Of a stretch of 64,000 nt of DNA, positions 43,937-56,960 are shown in pieces (within the stretch, counting starts at the first letter, position 1; each line of letters begins with the position of its first letter). The notes under the pieces were generated by a model. It did no database searches. It was not told the origin of the DNA and was given only the letters and a program-made list of their open reading frames with translations. A program made the position numbers and the translations under genes. This DNA comes from Allacma fusca (Eukaryota > Arthropoda > Collembola > Symphypleona > Sminthuridae). The stretch spans positions 34,148,250 to 34,212,249 of the forward strand of contig OX359249.1 in the NCBI GenBank assembly GCA_947179485.1, written 5' to 3'.

Positions 43937-45703
43937 TATTAAATATTGTTCCTGCTGGATTTTATCCCCTCGAAAATGCATAACATTGATTTAACTCAAA
44001 TATTTTTTTTAATGCTTTCCCAAAATGTTCCTATCAACGCAAAAGAAAGTCATTGATAGTAAAAGAGAGATTGAAATGTAAGATATTGCCACTAAAGGCA
44101 TACTAAACAAATGACTGGAGTAATTTAATGCCTGGGAACGCATGGAAGAGATGAAACTTTTTCGGTACTTTCCAATCCCAACGTTTCTGGGAATTGCTTC
44201 CCCTGTTACACTTACTACATGTGTTATATTACATGTGAACTTTTCAAGGCTGTTAGAACAGTGTTTCTAGTGAGGGAAGACGTGGAGAGAGGGCTAACAT
44301 GTTTCTCCTTACACAGTCTTATCGATTACTGGCTGGGAAAGCGAGGGACGAATGTACATATGCACGCGCGAATCCTACAAGGTCTTCACTGCAATTTCCT
44401 AGGTTGTTCTCCCATAAACCACACTGACTCACGGGATTTCTTTCCAGATGTTCTTCCATGGTACGTGCATACGCATTTCTCTTACTCAACCAGCTTCTCA
44501 GAATTTCCCGTCACTTTCCCCCCGTAAAGAGTCCTCATAATTAAATGGGAAATTGTGTACTTAAGTACCTATGCATATATGTAATTACATATGTCCAAAT
44601 GGAAACTTTCCGAGCATTCAAGGTAAATAGATTTATAATTAATTATGAATGACTCCCTGTACAAAATGGGGTGGGTGTGGATCGAGTGGGACTTTCAGAA
44701 TTTAAATATGAAAGAAAAAATACATATGTTTCAGTCCCTCATAATCCCTAAAATCCTACTTTCCCCTGAATCCAGTCCCTTTGTAATAAATATCACAGAG
44801 TTACAATAGATCAATTATTTAAAGGGCATTCTCCATATCTACTGACTTTTTCGTACAATGAGAAAACTATTATTTTTATTATTAAAAAAAAATATATAAA
44901 GCATGTGGTTCTGGGAGAATTTAGTTCCACTTCACAAAGCTCACTCTTGGACGGTTCTAAAATGAGGGATTACTCGCATTTATTTTTTAAGATGTGAGTA
45001 GTATCTACTGTTCCACTCATGTCATCCCAGGATATTTTGTTCCGTAGATGTGAGTCACATTCCAGACGCATGTACATGTTTTATGTCTTTTCAATAAATG
45101 TAGTACGGAAGGAACAATAAAATAGTTGCTAGACGCTCATAAAGTTTACTTTCCTTGGGTTCCTGTGTAGTAAAACAAAACTTATGGAATATTCCAGTTC
45201 TCTGGGAGTTTCGGGCGTAGGTGTCAGTGTGTTGTCAGTAGGGAAATTGTACAGGTTCTTACATGTCCTCCTGATTGGAAATAAGTTTTGCGAAATATGT
45301 CGACTCCTTCTGCTCCAATTTCCTGTGTGTAATTACATAATTATCAAAATTGTGTGAATGAAGCTCCTCGTGTTGTACATGTTAGAGGAGATGGTTACGT
45401 GAAAATAATATATCCAGGTATCTACATATGTATATACTGTAGAGGCTTGTCTGGGCTGTTGGAAGTCTCCGAAAGAATGTTCAGTATGCACACGACTACA
45501 GACTACAACTGTGGTGTAGGAGTAGGTGGTCTTACTCCAGGCGTATCCATTGTGTGGCCGGCAAAAAGCATGAATGAATGAAGAGCCGAGCCGCCGAGTG
45601 TAGTGTTTCGGTCCACGATCGATATTTCTGAATGAGGATGAGGATGGGAGAGGAAAAAGCTGCGTCTACATAGTAACGATACACTTGCACGTAGTTCTTT
45701 AAG

Positions 45704-45705
<2 letters not shown>
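43937..45705. other. Non-coding interval
   Basis: A 102-codon plus-strand frame at 44219-44527 has no recognisable motif or splice context. Nothing else was supported. Confidence 0.3.

Positions 45706-45754
<49 letters not shown>
45706..45754. repeat. (CT)n microsatellite, 49 bp
   Basis: About 24 uninterrupted CT units. GA/CT tracts bind GAGA-type factors in arthropods, so it could be regulatory, but it may be a neutral microsatellite. It creates artificial Arg-Glu repeat frames on the minus strand. Confidence 0.9.
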
Positions 45755-45757
<3 letters not shown>

Positions 45758-48700
45758 TACTATGCCGGCGAAGGTCTCCAGAGCGCACACGTTCCCCGTG
45801 TGTAATTTTATACATACATTTCTCGTAACAACAATGTCAGGCCTTACGTTCCTCAATCCCTATCTCTGCATTGAGTTCTCTGCCCGGCACCAGATAATAA
45901 AAGTCTACAGAGCAGCGTATGATTTCCCAGGCCTGGGTATATACTCCCCAGCTATAGGGAAGGAAGGAACTCACAGTTACTGGCTGGAGCTATGGATGTA
46001 TGTACATACATATGTCTGTGTATGAGGTAGACGTCGGGTTCCCCCCCTGCATTCCATTTCATCCTATATGCTAAAATACATAATACTTTTTATCAATTTA
46101 TATTATGTCCTGAACCTGAACCACGTTCCCGTCCTGACCTTTAAATTGCTTCCACACCTACAGGTTGTCATTTTAATTATCGTTTGATATCACTAACGAG
46201 ATTGAGTACCTTTTCCAGGTATTACAAGCTCTTTACACTCTTGCGGAGGAATGAAACATGAAACTAGGGACTGGAAACAAGACAGCAAGCTATGTATCTA
46301 CTTGCTACATGGAATTTACCATGCTTCAAAAGCCTGGCAAAGCTACTGGCTGGGATATACTCTAGCATGTGTTCTTTCCCTTCGTCTCCGAGCCGGTTAG
46401 GAGGTAAAAGAATTATGGGATGTAGCAGGATGTCCATGATTTTCTCCTTTGCTTGTAATCTGATTTGTTGCACATTATTAAGTTAAACTGAACGATTCGG
46501 AAGGAATTTTTCTCTGGTGACAATAAATGATTGGAGTGCAGTTTTTAGCAATAATATAGTCGTGTACATATGTGTAGTACTGTATCTATTGAAACTGAAT
46601 TCTTTCCAAATATGTAGTAATTATTTACTATTGTTTCCCATTTAAGAAAGGACTTGTAATAATTGTACTCTCACCAGTTGTACTTCAGCCCTGTTAAGGG
46701 TTTATGTGTGTGCAATTAATATTTTATAACTTACATGAGCATAATATATAAGGATGTTACTCCTTGTACTTTAATTAGTAGTGATGGAAATCTGTAGATA
46801 ATTTCATTGTTACATCATTTTGCGGCGGAATTCAAAGTGAAATCAAGTGATGTAGGGTTTAATTTTATACATATGTGATGAGAATATGGAACTAATGGAA
46901 TACTTTTGAATTTATATGTACATCATTAAATGTTAAAGGTTACGCAGCCTTTTAGGTTACTGTATCAAGGATTGTCAACGACGGCTTCCTACAGTATCAG
47001 ATATCTTCAGATAATATCTGGAAGATTTTTTGGGCTCTTCTTGAACTCTCTGACATTTCACAGACCGGCCTTTATTTTTGCTATTGATTTTTGTACTGCA
47101 CATTTTTGACGTCGCCTCCTAACCTATGATATGGTAATTGGCGTAATCAGAACAGTTTCTACACACTTGCTCATTTGTCAGCTCATGATTTTAATAATGT
47201 GCGATATCCCATTTACTGTAGTTTAGGAGTATTAGCCTTCTTGGGGGTAATTACTTAAAAGTACATGAAATCTTTGTGTCACTCCAGAATTTATAGTTGG
47301 TATTCATTCCTTCTTGCACCCACTTTTTCCTTAGGGGGCGAGTCCATCCGGCCATATGGTTTTTGCCACTCACCTGTAAATACTGCTCCAAGGAGCATTG
47401 ATGAATTTCAAAATGTAAAAAATCACAGCAATAGTAATAATTATTTGAGATGGACATACATACATTGACACTATAGAGCACCCAACTTTGTTAAAGAAGG
47501 TGATATACATATCAATATTAATCCTATTTTGTCTATTCTTTTATAAAATTTAGACATCTTTAAAATCAAAAATAATAGATTTTAGATAAGTTACACCTCT
47601 TACGCTTTTATCCAAATGCTATTCCATACCTTTGTAAATCCCGATATTTATATCTACTGGTAGTTGAGGAAAACTATATGCATTTTTGGGATTTCATGAA
47701 CTCGCTTATCTTTAGACGACCTTCATATTTTTATACCACTCAATTTCAACTAGATAGAGGGATCCTTTAGTTATCTAATCTTGATAAAAAAGGAAACAAA
47801 TTATTGTTTTCTTTCTTTGAAGTATGATATCTTTGGAGCACTGTGTAACAGGTGCTGTGTAACCAGCCAGACTTTATGGGAAGCAGGTTTATTTTATTCC
47901 CAGCTTTCCCAGAATTCTTTTTACCCTTTGAAGTGGTAACCCCTAAATGTAACATGTTCACATAAGTGGAGATACTTAGTTTACATCGGTATGCAGAGCT
48001 TTATCCGGTAGAAAATTTGTATCAAATCTTTCTACCTTTATGTTGAAGCATCAATTTCATGTGTCATTGTAATATGTATCTATCTGATGATGATTTCATT
48101 GAGTTTTAATAGTACTCAAAAACACATCTTATTGCATAATTACTGGATGGATTATGTATTACAAGATTTGAAATTAGTAAAGATATTGGAAACGCAAATT
48201 TGGGAATAATCACCCTACTCAATTGAAGTTATAGCAAGTAATGATCCCATGAAAATGTGATTTTTGGGGGAGGAAATCAGAGTAATTAATTGAATCCTTA
48301 AGTCGCAGAGTTTCGTAATACTTTTGCATACATACAAATTCTAATAACTCGTGCATGTGACATGAACAAGTAATGCTAAATCCCACCGTGCTCCAATCTC
48401 CACAAGGCGAAGGTATGCAAATAAATGGATTTAATAAAATGTCGGAATTTCCAATGTATGACAAGCCAGCATATGTGATGTTTGGCCCATGGAGATATAG
48501 AATTGGTGAAAATGAAATTTGATCGTCACGCGTGTTCCTGTAGAATGAATTGCAACGTGTCTACCCTTACATGCGTTTCTTAAGATGGACATATGTTGTC
48601 TCTGCTATTCCCTTGATAAGATCGCTTAGTTACTTACTCCACACCCCCGCAAAAACTTTCCTCGAGGTAAGCATACAATGCTAGTAGGGACTATAGAGGT

Positions 48701-50120
48701 ACAAAAAATATCATTCATGACTTTATAGCCATGTAAACGACATCTATAGCAAGAGCCAAATTGAACCAGGGTTTAACTCTGTTATGAGCTCACGACCAAA
48801 TGATAAACTGCACTTTTGAAACACTATATTGTTCTTTCTCAGAAACTCGATTCTTGTTTGTTGAGCTGAATAAAAGGGCATAAGATGATATAAAGCTCCC
48901 ATGTCTTCCATATATGAGCTCAAGTTTAGTGAAATGTTCATTGTCACGAAGAAAAACTGACCGATTTCCCAATTTAACGAAACCATCCTCCTAAGATCCC
49001 GTTTAACAATAAGATTCCAGTAGCGATCTATCAACTTATACCAAAATATTCAGGACATAATATACTTGAAAAGACTTTTGAAATAAATTGCATGAGTACA
49101 GGAAATTCATCCTTCCGTAAATCGTTCCCTAACCTGAGTGGCGGAGAGTTAGAACTAAGTGAGTATTTCCAGAAATTCCCTGAACTGTTGAGTGAGGAAA
49201 TGTGGAAATAAAAGAAGACTCGCCTAATTTGGTGACATACCGTATGTCAGATACTTGTACATTGCTCACTACAGAAGGTATGTCTATTGTAAGTATATGA
49301 TCGCTCTTATCCTGGCATTCAAGCATCCAATGAGAGGCACTCCAAAGCACTTGGAACTTGGAATGTCGAGTATACAGTAAACTATTTCAGTGCTGGAAAT
49401 TCCGTAAAGTGGTTGAAAACAGGAAATGTTGTGATGTATTACACTTTTTATTAGCATGATTTTTTACTTCAATTTACGTAGCGATTAGGTCAAAACTCAA
49501 ACTCAAACTGTACACTTCATGATTTTCTCACTCAAATCTTGCTTGCTAGTAGACACTGAATTTCCCTATCATTTCCCTTCGGTCAAGTTTCGATTAAGAA
49601 AAGGTAATCAATTTAGAGACTCACAAACCTACGCCTTCCGTGTAAATTTCACTCTTACAAATTTTCACGAATGTGATCTATATGAAACTATACGAGCAAT
49701 TTCCCCCGAATCCAATGAGAAAACTGAATTCACAGTCAGTCGACCTATTTTCATGCTTGTCACAATTTTTGCGAATTTTGATTGCCTTACGATTAAAGGA
49801 GGCTACGGTGTGGAAGGAAATATACATACTTTACTTTCACAGCATAATATTTTTTTGAAAATCGATCCTTTCAATAATGAAAATAAGGTTTATTGGAAAA
49901 ATTCAATGATGATCTTCGTCATCACACACATTTACAGTAAGATTCGTCAAGATGCGCAGAAATCTAATTGTATGAAAACCTGGCTAAATTAAATCAAATT
50001 AATTCACTTTGATTTAGTAACAGTAAATAATTAAATGTTCGTCATTAAGAAGTTTCTATTTGAACTATTCAGGCGATAAATATTAAATTTGTAATAATTA
50101 CTTTTAAAGGATTTCACTAA
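45755..50120. other. Gene-poor interval
   Basis: Open frames here, including a 157-codon plus-strand frame at 49519-49992 and antisense pairs at 46264-46486 and 47251-47481, show no domain motifs or convincing splice signals. No repeat boundary was recognised. Confidence 0.3.
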
Positions 50121-50143
50121 TCTCTCTCTCTCTCTCTCTCTCT
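50121..50143. repeat. (TC)n microsatellite
   Basis: A 23-bp perfect TC tract. Confidence 0.85.
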
Positions 50144-51799
50144 AATTGAACACTAAAAGTGAGACCTAGGTTATATCAAAACGGAAATAAAACCCTTGTG
50201 AAGGGTGTAATAATATATTAAGCTTTTCCTTCGTGCTAATCCCAAGGGAAATATGTTAAAAAATGGTTAAATTATTAGGCAATAGCGACAGTAGTACTTA
50301 CAATAATAATTGTATCATTTACGTGGAATGAATTGTATGGAAACGTGTAATCAAATTTTGCCAGAGGTAATGCTCCTATAAAATGCAAGTATAATGAATG
50401 GTACCAATACTAATAAAGTTAATCATTGATTTTAAACGAATGGGCGAAACACCATGAATTATTCTTGGTTTTAAGTGTCACCTTAAGAAAAGATTCCTGG
50501 AATTATTTCTGCTTGAGCTACCTTGCTTATAGTTTAAGTGACGGGTTGGGAGTAATCGATATTTGATATATTTATGCATCTGGACACTTTCCCGATATCT
50601 TCTTGATGTCGAGTATGAGGAAGAGGGGTACAGTTAGAAAACAATTTCTCCAATTCTATAGTATTATCACAGATCGAGCATAATAAAAAAAATTAATATG
50701 AAGATGTACATACATACATTTGAGACGTTCCACTTCCAAATGGGAATAGAAATAAAGTTATAAGTTTGTATGTTTTGTAATTAATTGTAGCGTGTAAGAA
50801 TGTACATGCCCGCATTTATGAAAAATAGAAACTCATGCAATGCTTGCTAAGAGAAATTTTTTTAGAGAAGAGTTTTGTAGAGGCATAGAAATCATAGGTA
50901 AGCGTATCGTGAAGGGGAGTTGCCTAATGAATGAACTGACCAAGAGATATTAAAACACATGAAAAAAGGATCAACTCAAGGGGAGGGGGATCTGGCCGTT
51001 GCGTTGTGAGAGTTGGTAAACAAAGTAAGATGCTACAACACTTGCCAAACCAGGAGGACATGTATGAGAGCGCTGATTTTTGCTTTTGCTTGAGTTCCTT
51101 ATGAAAGCCTTGACGACCAGCAATGGTTACATGACTAAAAGGGACTTCGGTTCACATCTTCAGAGTGAATTCATGAGTGAGCATAGGTTCATGTCTAATG
51201 ACAAGGAAAAATTTGTTAGTTGACTTGGTTTTTTGGTAAAGATGTGTGCACACACCGTACACTGTTCAAAAACCTTCCTGAATGGTATTATTTACGAGTG
51301 AGCTTCGTATGCGCTATTAAAGGTCACTTCAGACTCGTCATAATGGTTGTTTTCTTTTGTTGCCATATCTCTCTCTCTCTATGAGTATATTTAATTTATT
51401 CCTGCCTACCATTTTACATGCACATAGTTTACCACAGGCACTACCATCGTCGGAAACCCCGGTACTATTTGTGACAATTGACAGCAGTCGTTATCTCCTT
51501 ACTGACTGGTCAAGGTACATTCAATTTCTTCAAAGAGTATTGAAAGACTTCACAGCTGCCACGCACATATAACCGTAAAAGTAGCTAAGAGGGACATTAA
51601 ACGCAGACATGTCATCTATAGGCAAAAATCATACTAGATTTTTGTCCTTTCTTGTCCCGTGGTCAATCTCAAAATGAATATGATAAACCGTAATTCTGTA
51701 AATGTCATGCGTTTATAAGGAATATGAGAAAACTGAACGGGAAAGATTATGGATTTTATTATGATGGGCTTTCAAAGCAATGCTTAATCTTAATATTGG
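50144..51799. other. Non-coding interval
   Basis: No exon or element could be supported. A short TC tract occurs near 51368-51380. Confidence 0.3.
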
Positions 51800-51854
51800 T
51801 CTCTCTCTCTCTCTCTCTCTCTGTCTCTATCTCTCTCTGTCTCTATCTCTCTCT
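51800..51854. repeat. Compound (CT)n / CTCTAT microsatellite
   Basis: A perfect CT tract of about 22 bp passes into interrupted CTGTCTCTAT units. Confidence 0.85.
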
Positions 51855-54253
51855 AATGAGGGTTAAGGAAAGAGTTAATAAAGTTTGAAACCCTGTACAC
51901 TTTAGACTAACTTGTCGGTCAATTGTATTTGTTCTTTTGAGCACATTACTTCAGTAATAGGTACGCAACTGTAATCATTGTTTTCTCTAATAGAGAAACG
52001 CCGCCTCCTCAATCCAAGTGGGAGGAACATTATCAGCAAATCTCACTCCTTTGTTTCAAAGCTGCATAAAAATAAATTAGCACACACACACAATAGTAAT
52101 GATTGAAGTTACGACGATGTATTACTACTTTCACAGCAGTTACTTTTGTAATTGCATGTATTTACTAGATAAGCCTTTTCAAGCAGACTGCAGCATAATC
52201 TGCAATAATAATCGATTAATACTTGAATTGTATGGGGAAAAATAACCACGTGGATATCATCACATCATCAGTACATTTCTTAACCATTTTCTTGTAAACG
52301 GACCAAATGAAGATGAGTCAGCCCTATGAGAACTTTTCATTTGGTCTTACAGATTGTTTTTTTTCTCTTGCTACATACATTACAAGCGCATATACAGTAT
52401 GCATTGCCTTAAATACTGGTTCTGATTTGGTAATCAAATCGTGGTCTCCGTTATCACTCTCTCAGTCAACATGTCGTCTGGCACAATTTGAACATAATTG
52501 AGTTGACACTATTCTGTATTTCCAACCTGGTATAGGTACAGTTAGCAGTAACGTTACTAAAATAATTTAAGACATATTATTTAAAACAAGGTCATTTTGG
52601 AAACAAGATGGAAGTCAAATTTACAGGAAAATAAAAAGTAATCATTGGCAAATTTCCCCTCCAGCACGTAAGCATCTTGTCAATTAAGCTCAAATAGGTT
52701 TATTGCAAGTTTACTCTGCAAAAATACTACTGCAAGTAGTATTTTAAGCAAAATTTTGGATTATTGAAAATGCAAAAATGTAATGTTAAAGGTTTTGTAA
52801 ATTATTAGACAAATTATTTCATACAGGCGTATCATATTTACCTCCCTAGTAACTAGCTGTAGCACTGCCCATTTGCTGTACATTCAAGAGCATTCAAGAA
52901 CTACAATACACAGGCAGATATGCACAAAATTATGTGGTGTATTATGAGCTGGTGGGTATTTTCTGTAAATTAATTTATTGTTCCAAGCATGAGTTTTGAG
53001 TAATTTCTTTCCTAACGACAGGTTAAAGGTTACTCATAAACAAGGGCACATCATTATCTAAATGTGAACTTTTAAAATCGTTCTTGGCGAACTCCGCGTA
53101 GGAGGGATACAGAGAAGCGTGACCCACACAGGATATTAACATTAAGCTCTCAGCAGCTTGACATACTTGCATGTGCTTGGTGTCAATTTAGCCAAAAAAT
53201 TAGGGAATACAATTTTAATTATGGGAAAGCTTTCAATCAGAAAACATATGAGCAGTGGATGTTACACATTACATACATAGAGATGAGGGTGATGAATATG
53301 TGCATACAAGTAACAGAAGTCGGACGTTGAATAGTGTCTAAATTAATGCATGTAATTAAAACCTTACAAGTATAAGAAATACTATCACATTGCAATACCC
53401 ACGTTGGGCTCATACGTTTTCTCCAATGCTTTAAAAATCTACTAATTTTTTTTTTCATGGCACAGATCGCATTACTTCAAGCACCAGGCCCATCCAAATT
53501 GTAAGACTCCCTATCTACAGTGCTTTTGTATTTTTCATAATAGCTTCGTTCAGCCTTGCAACATATGGGTTTGAGGCGTGTGCACCGTTGTTCTCTAAAT
53601 GTTAAATAATAAACATCTAGTCCTCAGCACATGATTAATTTTTGAATGAAGATCCTACAGGATAAGAGCTCTCATGACATTTCAAACTTGGGTCTCAAAT
53701 ATATATTACTGCCTCTGATGGTATCCCAGGTTTCAGCATGCCTCATGGTTCTCCATATGTATCTCATCTAAAGAAGTTACAGTGAGTTGTAGTTATTAGT
53801 GTGCAAACACTCCCCGAGAAAATATGAGCATATCTTGTTAGCTTGAATGTATTGTTTCTGTCCTATATTTGCAAACCCTATGAGAGGAATTGTTTGCTTC
53901 CCCCCAAGAACTGATCCCACGACTGTAAATACCTTACCTTGATATTAACATTAAATACCAAAGTTCAAAGGATTATGTAGCTTCGGAATGATCGAACAGG
54001 AGACAAAATCCCCTCTAAAGTTTAATATTCATCTTTTATAAAGCTGGAATGATTTTATTGTAGGTATTTCATTACTTACACGGACCAATTTTAAAAACAT
54101 ATGTTCATTGTAAATAGACCTGGGAGTGAGACAAGGAACGGAGGAATAGTCTGGAGCCAAGGGTGACCCGTATAGTTACTCACCCGAATAGAGTTTACTC
54201 CGCAGTAGATGAGTTTGAAATAAAATTACAAATAAGATCCGATGTTTGTAGAG
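51855..54253. other. Gene-poor interval
   Basis: Short frames at 52307-52501 and 53237-53458 have no motifs. An AATAAA on the minus strand at 54059-54054 could serve the candidate exon at 54254-54589. Nothing else was supported. Confidence 0.3.
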
Positions 54254-54589
54254 TTAAACCTTAAATTTAATTACAATCTTCAGCACCGAGTCCCTGGTGT
54301 AGGTGTTGGATGCCTCGTACTTAGTTGATATTGTCAAAGGACTTATGTATACTTTGTAGTACTTTCTTTCGCTCTTTCTTGCACACCCAACAACCTCATA
54401 TATGGCTGCTCCCGGCTCTATGTGAATGGAATAGTATTCGCTGACGATTTCATTCATCAACATTCTGAATGCCGTGTGAACGACATGTGAATCTAAGTTT
54501 TCCTCCGTGTACTTACCAACACCAGTCTTTGTGAGTTTAGTCTTTTAGACCACTCAGGGGCTGAGTGATTCTTTCAGCAATATTGTCTA
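54254..54589 (-). pseudogene. Candidate terminal exon with internal frameshift, family unknown
   Basis: A pyrimidine-rich acceptor (TTTGTTTTTGTGCATTGACATAG, AG at 54591-54590) opens a frame reading NIAERITQPLSGLK, which meets a TAA near 54540. One base out of phase, the frame resumes at once (TKLTKTGVGKYTEEN and onward) and stays open to the TAA at 54256-54254. Both parts look protein-like rather than random: SEYYSIHIEPGAAIYEVV and YYKVYISPLTISTKY suggest beta strands, and the end is VLKIVIKFKV. The shift falls at an AAAA run. It could be a pseudogene, an assembly error, or two alternative exons (a weak AAAAG acceptor precedes the second part). The family is not recognised and upstream exons were not located. 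Confidence 0.35.
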
Positions 54590-56780
54590 CTATGTCAATG
54601 CACAAAAACAAAGACGGCTATGAGACGGACATGGAAAACTCTCCTTACGTCACTACAGGTATCTCCTCTTGGTTAGCTCCATTAGAACGTCGTGGTAATT
54701 TTATGATCAAATAATTTCCAAGTTATACTAAACTGCAACAAACACAAGACTCTTACCTCAAACATTCAAATACAAACAACGGAGCCCAACACTAGCCTCC
54801 TTGAGCTGCTAGACTTGACTGGTCCATCTAAAATTACTTAATTATTAGAAACAAATTTTGATTTTTAGGCTTGGGGAAATGTTTACTAAACGATACAAAC
54901 AACATAAAATTTATGATGGTAGCTTCACATCTGAAATATTACATTTAAACCTAACAATGAAGTACTAACAAATGTGCACTGTTGCACAGCTTGTGTTACT
55001 CATTGTTAGCTTATGTCCGCTCCCCACAGTCATAGTTGTAAAAGATTTAATAACGGTTATTAAACATTATTGCAACACCTGTGCGCGTCCACATTACCAT
55101 GAGGAACTATTACAACCTTTTACAACAGGTAACTTCACGAGTCTTCTGGCTGTCAAATTGTACGTTATTGAATATGTAATAAATTATTTTTGTTCTTTTA
55201 TAAAACATATTTTCCAATCATTATGATCCCTGAATCTGTAACATTAATTTGTTGAATAATTGTCAAGCTGGTCCTAATTTTCATAAGGTTAGAAGATATG
55301 ACTCTACTTAACTCAATTGCATTACAATCTTAACTGCAGCTTAATTTTTTCACTCAGCCATTCCGGAGGGATTTTCTTATGACTGGAAGTATGTACTGTA
55401 TGTATTGTATCATATACATATGGCTGATACACCCTCGGAAGTGTTGTACGGACGACGTGTGGAGTCCCTTATTTTTATATGTTATTACCTTTGTTATAGA
55501 TTTCTTATGTGAGAAGTACAGGCACTGGCCATGGAACCAGTGCGGTTAATTCGTTGTCAAAACAGTATCGTAATTTCACCTCACTGACAGCGGGAAGGAT
55601 AGCTTTTGTTACCTTATTTACTTGGAGCGTATAGCGCCTTCTCATTTTACCAATAAATGCTTAATCAACTTGATCGCACACTACATACGCCACTCAGTCA
55701 GACCCTGATAGAATCAAACTGACATTTGGGAATGGACTTTTCCCAATCTAATTAATCACAAATCACAACTCTTGCCTACCTACATATCTCGTGAGTATTC
55801 TCACCAAAAGCTCATTCCTTGACGGAAGTTCGTCCAGGTTATTTGAATTTTGATTCCTTGAACCAACGCAACGACGTGCTTTCAGTTTATATTGAAAGCA
55901 ATCTTCCACTAGTCTTGGTAACATCTTACCAAAAAAATAACATACTGCTAAACAATCAAAGGTTGAATAAATAAAGTCAGATTGAAAAAAAGGTTTGAAG
56001 GAAATGTAATTACATGCCTTGAAATATAATCCCTACCTTCCGAATAATGTGTGAAATTCTAATTGAAAATTTCAACTGTTATTTTACTATGTATGTACTT
56101 CTTTTAAGTAATTAATAATCCGCCAATGGAAATAATTAATTATTGTTTAATTTATTGTAATTATCGGATCGTATTTACAGATATTTATTTTATAAATAAT
56201 TCAGAAATGAATTACAAAATAATTTATAAATGAATTATAAAAGCTCAAATATGATATCAGTTCCTGAGGATAAGACGGAGGGAAAATCTTCCATGGAAAT
56301 AGATAATGAATTGATAATAATTATGAAAGAAAAATGGAAAGAGCAAAGAAGCTCAGGAAGCATAATGAGGAGGTGTTTGTTCAAGTGACAATTAGACAAA
56401 GTGATGTTGATGGTAGCATGAAATCAGGATAAGTAGGAAATGGTAATAGAATTGTTTTCATAGAGTGTTACAAATTTGCTATGTAGTACAAATTGAGGGA
56501 GAAAAAGCTGAATGGGAATAGGAACTGAAATTCATTTGGGTGTAGTAAGTAGTAGTAAGAGGCATATTGAGATTTTGTTCTGCCTCCCGTACGTCAGCGC
56601 GACAAGGCTTGAGCGTAGAAAATACGGGGAACAGGGGGGAAAACAAGTATCTACGTATGTAAGAGGAAATTGTAATGGTCTGATGAAAGGCTGTTGTGAG
56701 ATTATGTAGAAATTTATTGGAAGCTGTGCTAGAGAAGCAAAAGCAACTACGCAGCCTGACTCAAATGGTGTAGAGGAGAA
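54590..56780. other. Non-coding interval
   Basis: A hydrophobic 84-codon plus-strand frame at 54972-55226 has no splice or motif support. No other exon of the minus-strand candidate at 54254-54589 could be fixed. Confidence 0.3.
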
Positions 56781-56960
56781 AATCGATTGTCAGCCTAGGC
56801 TAACGGCACGACCATTGTGACGTTGGTCTGATCTTAGTCCCCGCACGTCACTCGTTCTCACATGACGTCAAATACCCGGGTTGTAGGTTATCGATCGGCA
56901 CGGGAAAATTATTTCTTATGCCCCTCTCTCGTTCTTCTCGTGCCCTAGTCCCACTGTTTC
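56781..56960. promoter_or_regulatory. Promoter-like patch with CRE and DRE-like words
   Basis: A less AT-rich patch holds a perfect palindromic cAMP-response element TGACGTCA at 56863-56870, nearby half-sites (TGACGTTGG, CACGTCAC) and a TTATCGAT word (56888-56895) like the arthropod DRE. A pyrimidine-rich stretch (CCCCTCTCTCGTTCTTCTC) follows. The combination is typical of promoters, but no adjacent gene is identified. Confidence 0.35.

Noticed and set aside
44219-44527. 102-codon plus-strand frame as a gene
   Set aside because: No motif, signal peptide or splice context; several such frames are expected by chance in 64 kb.
45503-45856. Minus-strand frames rich in Arg-Glu repeats
   Set aside because: They are created by the 49-bp CT microsatellite at 45706-45754.
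49519-49992. 157-codon plus-strand frame, longest in the right half
   Set aside because: No family motif, no splice or polyadenylation context, and composition like the surrounding AT-rich DNA; it could be chance.
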